This document shows, piece by piece, positions 35,971 to 41,949 of a DNA stretch of 41,949 nt. Source of the DNA: Colwellia marinimaniae (GTDB taxonomy: Bacteria; Pseudomonadota; Gammaproteobacteria; Enterobacterales; Alteromonadaceae). Position numbers and translations under genes: made by a program. The notes beneath the pieces are model-generated. The model was not told where the DNA came from and searched no databases. It worked only from the letters and a program-made list of their open reading frames with translations. Within the stretch, counting starts at the first letter, position 1. Each line of letters opens with the position of its first letter. Location: positions 1 through 41,949 of the forward strand of contig NZ_BDQM01000031.1 in the NCBI RefSeq assembly GCF_002207865.1. The letters run 5' to 3'.

Positions 35971-36519
35971 TTACTTTGTCGTTGCAAAGGTTAATTGTAA
36001 AAGTTGCGCAAGATCGATATAGCGTGGTTTATAGGTTGCTAAGCTAGCAATCGCATTTTTATTACTGTGACTATAGCTACGACCATTACTTTGCTCATTG
36101 TTACGATCATTGCTATAACCGACTTGCTCAGCAGTTTTCTCTTTACCCTGCTGCTTTACCTTTTCTAAACCACTGTGATACCAAGAAGCCAGTGATGGTG
36201 GTAACAACTTATCAGCTTTTACCCCAGATAAAACTAAGGCCTGTACTGGCATACTGATTAAAAACAAACCATAGACCAGCGCTTGCGGTAGTGCATTTAT
36301 GGCATTATTTATCGAGCCTTGGCCCAATGGATACCCTGAGGCTAAATAAAGCTGCATAATGACAGTAAACATGGCTAAGGCAGGGAAATATCGACAAATA
36401 AAGCGGGCGCTTTGTACTGCTCGATAATCCTCAAAATACTGCATTAGTTCTGGCTTGTCAGGCCAAAGTGCTAAATATTTTTGCCCCAATTTAATGAGTT
36501 CTACAACGGAGATATTCAT
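35971..36519 (-). CDS. yfbV: UPF0208 membrane protein YfbV
   Basis: 182 residues from the ATG at 36519, chosen because the N-terminus MNISVVELIKLGQKYLALWPDKPEL matches the family, while the in-frame Met at 36552 adds an unrelated stretch. Two membrane helices lie at about 45-65 and 78-100. The C-terminal tail is polar and rich in Asn/Ser. It is longer than E. coli YfbV (151). The gene is next to and divergent from ackA, as in E. coli. The function has not been established beyond reported effects on chromosome macrodomain organisation. Confidence 0.88.
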   Translation of the reverse strand: MNISVVELIKLGQKYLALWPDKPELMQYFEDYRAVQSARFICRYFPALAMFTVIMQLYLASGYPLGQGSINNAINALPQALVYGLFLISMPVQALVLSGVKADKLLPPSLASWYHSGLEKVKQQGKEKTAEQVGYSNDRNNEQSNGRSYSHSNKNAIASLATYKPRYIDLAQLLQLTFATTK

Positions 36520-36657
36520 ATCACTACTATAGCAGTTAGAGCTTATAAGCAACAGTCAGAAATGTAACTAACTAATGAGTACGAATAGTAATCATTAAAA
36601 CGCCAATAAAACAGTCTTTTATTACTTTGCATCAAGATTTTTAAGCAAGTCCAGCGC

Positions 36658-36663
36658 TATAAT
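36658..36663 (+). promoter_or_regulatory. candidate -10 box for ackA
   Basis: A perfect TATAAT lies about 65 bases upstream of the ackA ATG, but I see no good -35 box at 16-18 bases upstream (AGATTT is the best). A possible sigma-70 promoter that needs an activator. Confidence 0.35.
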
Positions 36664-36728
36664 GAAGACACTAATATTATTGCATCTATTATCTCTAAAC
36701 CTTTTCACTTTTTTAAAAGACAACATAC

Positions 36729-37967
36729 ATGACCCAACAAAAATCGCCCAGCCAAGTATCAGTTAATACAACTGCCATTTTAGTGATTAATTGTGGCAGC
36801 TCTTCCGTTAAGTTTTCCTTAATCAGGCCATTGACTGGCGAAACGCTATTATCAGGTTTAGCCGAATGTCTACTCAGCTCAACGGCTAGAATCACCATCA
36901 AGCAGGGTGAGGAAAAACAGTCTTATAAACTAACCGCTCCCTTTAATCACCAAGCAGCACTGACTGTCTTAGTAGAGCATTTACGACAGCTTAATTTAGT
37001 TCAATATATCAGTGCTATTGGTCATAGGGTTGTTCATGGTGGCGAACATTATTCAGAGCCTAGGTTAATTACTGAGGTGGTAGAGCAAGCGATTGCTCAA
37101 TTGGCAAAACTAGCTCCATTACATAATCCAGCGAACCTTATTGGTATTAAATCATGCCAGCAAGCTTTTGCCGACTTACCGCAAGTAGCAGTATTTGATA
37201 CGGCGTTTCATCAAAGTATGCCAGAAAAAGCCTACCTCTATGGGCTACCCTATTCACTGTACAAGGAACACGGCATAAGACGTTATGGTTTTCACGGTAC
37301 CAGCCATTATTTTGTCGCTAAACAAGCAGCAAAATACTTAAATAAGCCGCTAGAGCAATGTAACTTGATCAGTGCCCATTTAGGCAATGGTTGTAGTGTT
37401 ACCGTTATTAAAAATGGTAAGAGTGTTGATACTAGTATGGGTATGACACCTGGCGAAGGCGTGATGATGGGCACTCGTTGTGGCGATATCGATGCCGGCA
37501 TTCTCTTTCATCTAGTAGATAATTTAGGTTACGCCATTAATGATGTCGATAAATTAGTCAATAAGGAAAGTGGCTTATTAGGTGTTTCCGGTTTAAGTAA
37601 TGATTGCCGTACCTTAGAAAAGGCCATGTTAGAAGATAATCATGTGCAAGCCACGTTAGCACTGACGGTATTTTGTTACCGTATTGCTAAAAGCATCGCC
37701 TCATATAGCGCCAGCTTAACTCAACTAGACGGCCTTATTTTTACCGGTGGTATAGGTGAAAACTCAAGTTGGGTGCGTACTGAAATAGTGAAACAACTTG
37801 GCTTATTAAACTTTTCTTTAGATGAAGATAAGAACCAAGCAACTCGCTTTGGCGCCTCAGCTAATATTGCCACAAAAAACGCCAGAGCTATTTGGGTTAT
37901 TGCCACCAATGAAGAATGGGTAATAGCCGAACAATCAGCGCTGTTATTAAAAAATTTAGCCAAGTAA
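36729..37967 (+). CDS. ackA: acetate kinase
   Basis: Converts acetyl phosphate plus ADP to acetate plus ATP, and the reverse. 412 residues, E. coli 400, with about 12 extra N-terminal residues. Family motifs are LVINCGSSSVKFSL (about 18-31), RYGFHGTSHYFV (about 183-195), GNGCSVTVIKNGKSVDTSMG, and TRCGDIDAG near 248. The ATG at 36729 begins MTQQKSPSQVS. It forms an operon with pta after 33 bases, the usual acetate-overflow pair. Confidence 0.96.
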   Translation: MTQQKSPSQVSVNTTAILVINCGSSSVKFSLIRPLTGETLLSGLAECLLSSTARITIKQGEEKQSYKLTAPFNHQAALTVLVEHLRQLNLVQYISAIGHRVVHGGEHYSEPRLITEVVEQAIAQLAKLAPLHNPANLIGIKSCQQAFADLPQVAVFDTAFHQSMPEKAYLYGLPYSLYKEHGIRRYGFHGTSHYFVAKQAAKYLNKPLEQCNLISAHLGNGCSVTVIKNGKSVDTSMGMTPGEGVMMGTRCGDIDAGILFHLVDNLGYAINDVDKLVNKESGLLGVSGLSNDCRTLEKAMLEDNHVQATLALTVFCYRIAKSIASYSASLTQLDGLIFTGGIGENSSWVRTEIVKQLGLLNFSLDEDKNQATRFGASANIATKNARAIWVIATNEEWVIAEQSALLLKNLAK

Positions 37968-38000
37968 ATGCTCCATATCACGTTAAGTAGGATTTAATTT

Positions 38001-40121
38001 ATGCCCCATAGAATTATGTTAATCCCTGTTGGCTCAGGTGTCGGTTTAACCAGTGTCTCACTCGGTTTATTACATGCTTGTCAACAAAAAGGTATTAAAG
38101 TTGGACACTTCAAACCCATTAGCCAACCTTCGCGTAATAGCTTAGCTAAAAAGAATAAAACCATTGATGCTATTAGCTTATCGCAAAATAGCACTAGCAT
38201 ATCACTTAGTTATGTCGAAGAAAAAATGGGCGATGGCCTGCACGATGCCGTGTTAGAAGAAATTGTTGCCAATTTTAATGCCTTTAAAAAAGATCACGAC
38301 GTAGTCATTATTGAAGGCTTAGTACCCACAGCAAGACAACCCTATGCTGGGCGTATTAACCGTGATGTCGCCCAAGCGCTCGGTGCCAACATAGTATTGG
38401 TTGCTAGCCCTGGCAATGACAGTGCCGAAGAGTTTGAAGACCGACTGCTAGTCACTGCTGAAACCTATGGCGGTATCAAAAACAAGCAGCTCATTGGCTG
38501 TGTAATCAATAAACTCAATTGCCCAGATCAAGACGAATACGGTTTATTGCCAAAAGAAGAAGATATAGAAAGTGATTTCAAACTAAAAGACTGGTTAGAT
38601 TTAGCCATTTTTAAAGACCGGAACTTTGATTTACTTGGCACCATAATGTGGGACATAGACCTCATTGCTCCGCGCATCTGTGACATAAGTAACTACCTTG
38701 ATGCCAAAGTCCTTAATCACGGTGATATGGCACATCGCCGCTTTCGCAGCGTTGCCTTTTGTGCACGAACCGTGTCTAATTTAGTCAGTTATTTAGTCCC
38801 TGGCCGCCTTATTGTTACCCCTGGCGACCGCACCGATATTATTATTGCCACCTGTTTATCAGCATTAAATGGTACTAAATTAGGCGGCATGATATTAACC
38901 AATGGCTTTGAACCATCAAAGCAAGTTTGGGACTTATGTAAACAAGCGCTTGAAGCAGGTTTACCGGTATTATCTGTACCCTGGGACACTTGGCAAACAT
39001 CACGTCACATCATGAGTTTTAACCCAGAAATACCGCAAGATGATATCCAACGTCAAGATAAAGTAAAGCAGCATGTTGCCGATAATTTAAGTAGTCATTG
39101 GCTCGAAAGCCTTACCTCAAAAAACAATAGTTATAATTTATTATCACCCCCAGCCTTTAGGCATAAATTAACCGAACTTGCTCGCAAGGCAAACAAACTA
39201 ATAGTCCTACCTGAAGGAAACGACATACGCACAATCAAAGCGGCAGCAATTTGCTGTGAACGTAATATTGCGCGCTGTCAACTTATGGGTAATAAAGAAG
39301 AAATTCTGCAAATAGCCGAGCATCAAGGTATTACCCTTCCTGATAACTTATTAATAACGGATCCCGATACCATTAGAGAAAATTATGTTGGCCCTTTGGT
39401 CGAGTTGCGTAAACATAAAGGTTTAACGGATGTTATTGCACTGGAAAACCTCAAAGATAATGTTGTTTTAGCTACTATGATGTTACAACTTGGTCAAGTT
39501 GACGGCCTAGTTTCAGGGGCGGTTAATACCACCGCAAACACCATAAGACCCGCATTACAATTAATTAAAACCGCTGCCAATAGCGCTTTAGTTTCATCGA
39601 TATTTTTCATGTTACTTCCTGAGCAAGTGCTTGTTTATGGCGACTGTGCCATTAACCCAGATCCTAATGCCGAACAGTTAGCCGATATTGCTATTCAATC
39701 TGCGGACTCAGCCAAAGCGTTTGGTATTGAACCCATAGTTGCCATGATCAGTTACAGTACTGGCCGTTCCGGACATGGGGCTGATGTAGAAAAAGTCGCT
39801 AAGGCAACTGAAATAGCCAAGGCTAAGCGCCCTGATCTTATTATTGATGGACCTCTACAATATGATGCCGCCATTATGGAGAATGTCGCCCGGAAAAAAG
39901 CGCCAAACAGTCCGGTAGCAGGGAAAGCGACGGTGTTTATATTCCCAGATTTAAATACTGGCAATACCACCTATAAGGCGGTACAGCGCTCAGCTGGTCT
40001 ATTAAGCATAGGCCCTATGCTACAAGGCATGAATAAACCCGTTAACGATCTATCACGGGGAGCATTAGTGGATGATATTGTTTATACCATAGCCTTAACG
40101 GCAATACAGGCGACACAATAA
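38001..40121 (+). CDS. pta: phosphate acetyltransferase
   Basis: Interconverts acetyl-CoA and acetyl phosphate. 706 residues, E. coli 714, with the long three-domain form. The N-terminal P-loop-like domain (PVGSGVGLTSVSLGLL, then KVGHFKPI), a DRTGG domain (SNYLDAKVLNHGDM... RLIVTPGDRTDIIIA) and the C-terminal catalytic PTA domain (LPEGNDIRTIKAA, SGAVNTTANTIRP, DGPLQYDAAI). Cytoplasmic. RBS AGGA precedes the ATG. It is the second gene of the ackA-pta operon, with no clear terminator after it. Confidence 0.96.
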   Translation: MPHRIMLIPVGSGVGLTSVSLGLLHACQQKGIKVGHFKPISQPSRNSLAKKNKTIDAISLSQNSTSISLSYVEEKMGDGLHDAVLEEIVANFNAFKKDHDVVIIEGLVPTARQPYAGRINRDVAQALGANIVLVASPGNDSAEEFEDRLLVTAETYGGIKNKQLIGCVINKLNCPDQDEYGLLPKEEDIESDFKLKDWLDLAIFKDRNFDLLGTIMWDIDLIAPRICDISNYLDAKVLNHGDMAHRRFRSVAFCARTVSNLVSYLVPGRLIVTPGDRTDIIIATCLSALNGTKLGGMILTNGFEPSKQVWDLCKQALEAGLPVLSVPWDTWQTSRHIMSFNPEIPQDDIQRQDKVKQHVADNLSSHWLESLTSKNNSYNLLSPPAFRHKLTELARKANKLIVLPEGNDIRTIKAAAICCERNIARCQLMGNKEEILQIAEHQGITLPDNLLITDPDTIRENYVGPLVELRKHKGLTDVIALENLKDNVVLATMMLQLGQVDGLVSGAVNTTANTIRPALQLIKTAANSALVSSIFFMLLPEQVLVYGDCAINPDPNAEQLADIAIQSADSAKAFGIEPIVAMISYSTGRSGHGADVEKVAKATEIAKAKRPDLIIDGPLQYDAAIMENVARKKAPNSPVAGKATVFIFPDLNTGNTTYKAVQRSAGLLSIGPMLQGMNKPVNDLSRGALVDDIVYTIALTAIQATQ

Positions 40122-40592
40122 CCTTAGCCCGCTTTATCAATGCTTGTTAATAAATACTCATCTAAAGGTTTAATGTGCAGTTAAAGTGACTTTAAACCAG
40201 TTTAACCGCAATAAAACCTTAATTCCACCGTGAAAAGGATCCAACAGGCTATTTTGATAACTTATCTTATTTATTTGTATTTACCACCTAACTAGTCAAA
40301 AAATGAGCTACTGGTTTTTTCCTTATTTTTCAATGGCAAAGCTAGTTACCACAAGATTACTAACAATTCTATCCACAGGTTTTGTGGATAGAAAATATCA
40401 AGATAACTGTTAACATTACCCAAAGGAAACCTAGTAAAAGCTTCGTAAATGGCCACTATAAATAACTTTCAGTGAGAGCTTGCCATTTTCAAATGCTACT
40501 ATCAATGGCATGTAAAACAATCAGGATAAATTAAGCCTGACGATAACTAACAAGTGCTATAGTTAAGGTCATATAACAATTTAAGGGCCTTA
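40122..40592. other. non-coding region between pta and the ACT protein
   Basis: About 470 bases, AT-rich. It contains a perfect inverted repeat (40368-40392) that reads like two facing DnaA boxes. I see no open frame or clear terminator. Confidence 0.4.
40368..40392. repeat. inverted repeat resembling paired DnaA boxes
   Basis: TCTATCCACA and TGTGGATAGA are perfect inverses separated by GGTTT. CTATCCACA differs by one base from the DnaA box TTATCCACA. Alternatively it is a 10-bp hairpin without a T-run. It lies about 225 bases upstream of the ACT gene. Confidence 0.45.
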
Positions 40593-40973
40593 ATGACACA
40601 GTTAACGCTTAGACTGATTAACGAGCACTTTGCCATTCATAGTTTATCCAAAAGTGCGATTATCCCAAGTGAAGTATTTAGCGCCAGTATCTTTTTTATC
40701 GCCAAAACTTTCGATGAAATATCCATCGTTTTACCGCAAAATATTACTATTGACAGTGATGAAGTGGAATTAAATTGGCAGGCTCTAGAGGTTGTTGGCC
40801 CTTTAGCTTTAACAATGACCGGCATTTTATCGAAAATTTCCACGGTATTAGCCAATGAGAAAATTAGTATTTTTGCCATTTCCACTTTCGATACCGATTA
40901 TATCCTGGTTAAAGAAGAATTTATCAACCAAGCCATTGCAGCGCTACGGGCTAATCAATATATAATAATATAA
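40593..40973 (+). CDS. ACT domain-containing protein
   Basis: 126 residues. An N-terminal beta-rich part is followed by a C-terminal ACT-type domain of the ACT_7 type (VVGPLALTMTGILSKISTVLANEKISIFAISTFDTDYILVKEE, about 66-110), the usual amino-acid-binding regulatory fold. Single-chain proteins of this family are common in gammaproteobacteria and have no proven ligand. The ribosome site TTTAAGG precedes the ATG at 40593. It stands alone. Possible roles are amino-acid sensing or binding to a partner enzyme. Confidence 0.82.
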   Translation: MTQLTLRLINEHFAIHSLSKSAIIPSEVFSASIFFIAKTFDEISIVLPQNITIDSDEVELNWQALEVVGPLALTMTGILSKISTVLANEKISIFAISTFDTDYILVKEEFINQAIAALRANQYIII

Positions 40974-41553
40974 TGCCAAAGCAATAAATAACCTGCATAT
41001 TGGAAAACTATGATCACCTTATTACTAGTGCCGTAAACTGTCATCACCCCAGAACAGACCTCCCCCCTAAGAAAGACGATCATTCACTTATAAATTAGGT
41101 GAAGTTTTAGTTCTGCTATTACCACAAACAGGTCTAAATTTGTTGTTAAAAATCATCCAGTATAATGACCACTTTGATACGATAGCTGACCTTATTAAAA
41201 CTCTATTTTAATACTGAATTTGTTCTTTTGGCTTATAAAATCAGAGGCAACGAGGGGCAGCTTTCCATTCATAAAGCTGACATTTCCACTTCATACTTCT
41301 GTGGCGTTCAGGGGCTCATAGCGCCTTAGGAATATAGTGCCAATGTTGGCTTAGGGGTTAGGTTTTATATGGGTGGTGGCGAATATTAGCGCCGATATCA
41401 AACAGTAATTAAGGTATTAAATGCTAAAAAAACTAGCCCTAAAGTAATGATAGGGCTTTAGTTTTTGCTGACTATCATCACTTTTTTAACTCCGATAAAG
41501 TGGCTCTGTTCCATCATACTGTTGTCCACATGGCAACTATATGACTTAATAGG
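40974..41553. other. gene-poor stretch with one terminator hairpin
   Basis: No convincing gene. Short frames occur but are broken by stops. A terminator-like hairpin lies at 41426-41466. It could include the remains of a decayed gene whose identity I cannot tell. Confidence 0.4.
41426..41466. terminator. bidirectional terminator-like hairpin without an obvious gene
   Basis: AAAAAAACTAGCCCTA faces TAGGGCTTTAGTTTTT with a 9-base loop (AAGTAATGA), and A- and T-runs flank it. No intact gene ends here, so it may be left from a lost gene. Confidence 0.8.
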
Positions 41554-41668
41554 AAGTGTTGCTGAAGTGATAAAAGCGAGCTTCACAAGCATGACGGTAC
41601 AGGATGTACCTTATAAGACAATGCATGGAGCATATTGTCCTGATGTTTGTGCCGAGCCCCATGGATGC
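41554..41668 (-). mobile_element. diverged copy C of the palindromic mobile repeat
   Basis: Reverse orientation to copies A and B. 115 bp nearly match the reverse complement of copy A, from the AGTGTTG end through AGCGAGCTTCACAAGCAT, the 48-bp hairpin block and the CCCCATGGATG end. The outer parts differ. A GGCTCTGTT end at 41502 is followed by unrelated sequence, and the other side continues CTGACGAATCCCC. I could not find a target duplication, so it is a relic or a member of a related subfamily. Confidence 0.65.
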
Positions 41669-41949
41669 TGACGAATCCCCATAACTTTTTAATCTTAGTT
41701 GGGTTTAATTCCCCAGCGCTTACGGTGAAAAAAGATGAGATAAACTAACTAAAGATACCCTCTCTTTTCGCAGAAAATTTCGCCTAAGTGAAACCCTTGG
41801 GCCGGGAGACTCATTAAAAAAAGCATAAAAATAGTTAAATAAGGTTAGGTGTACCCATGAATATCGGCGATTATTAAATTCTCTAAAACCCAATTGACGT
41901 CAATATTCATGAATACATCCACTATGTTACACACCTTTTTCAAAATGTC
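41669..41949. other. right-edge sequence, no gene seen
   Basis: About 280 bases to the window edge without a credible open frame. An inverted echo (CATGAATAT near 41857 and ATATTCATG near 41903) and a GACGTC palindrome near 41896 are present. It could be the upstream region of a gene beyond the edge or the remains of an insertion. Confidence 0.3.

Noticed and set aside
41465..41671. Open frame of 68 codons near the right end
   Set aside because: It runs through the terminator tail and repeat copy C, so it is a by-product of repeat sequence.
1..41949. CRISPR array, tRNA, rRNA or prophage genes
   Set aside because: No regularly spaced repeats with unique spacers, no tRNA-like cloverleaf with a CCA end, and no phage structural genes were seen.

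Overview
The window reads as chromosome from an AT-rich marine gammaproteobacterium of the order Alteromonadales, most likely Colwelliaceae (Colwellia or Thalassotalea type). This rests on the gene families, on conserved neighbourhoods (prmB-aroC, smrB divergent from prmB, sixA, fadI-fadJ, yfbV-ackA-pta, the moxR/Bat operon, rstA-rstB) and on low-GC codon use. It is an inference from content, not a database match.

Region 1 (1-3900) is the accessory part. Four long attC-like sites of about 90-100 bp and one short attC-like site of 55 bp separate small one-gene cassettes, all on the + strand. These encode three tiny membrane proteins, a frameshifted XRE/2TM regulator and a DoxX protein. No integron integrase is visible, so the stretch is either the tail of a chromosomal integron or a cluster of attC sites lacking an integrase (CALIN). 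Next to it lie a four-helix membrane protein and a visibly GC-richer class I methyltransferase that looks transferred.

Region 2 (4000-10700) holds a small unknown protein, a gene-free relic-like stretch, the manganese exporter mntP, an MFS transporter, aroC, prmB, smrB and sixA. Region 3 (10950-17570) holds an M16 (pitrilysin/insulysin-like) peptidase and the fadI-fadJ beta-oxidation operon, which has a FadR-like palindrome upstream. Region 4 (18038-25857) is a tightly overlapped MoxR-DUF58-DUF4381-BatA-BatB/TPR-BatD operon, an envelope-linked ATPase/VWA system. Region 5 (26150-30750) holds an ECF sigma factor with its DUF3379 partner, a lipoprotein S9 peptidase and a YchJ-type SEC-C protein. 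Region 6 (30754-33781) is an RstA/RstB-like two-component system followed by a VC2046-like gene whose start is preceded by a perfect three-way-junction inverted repeat. Region 7 (34253-40973) holds xthA, rlmA, yfbV, the acetate pathway ackA-pta and a small ACT-domain protein. The last kilobase has no convincing gene.

A non-coding mobile repeat family is present in at least two complete copies with 8-bp target duplications (9887-10103 and 25885-26053) and one diverged inverted copy (41554-41668). The two complete copies differ by a 48-bp self-complementary block in the central stem. The strongest candidates for something undescribed are the attC cassette array with its tiny membrane proteins, this modular palindromic repeat and the three-way-junction leader at 31410-31481.
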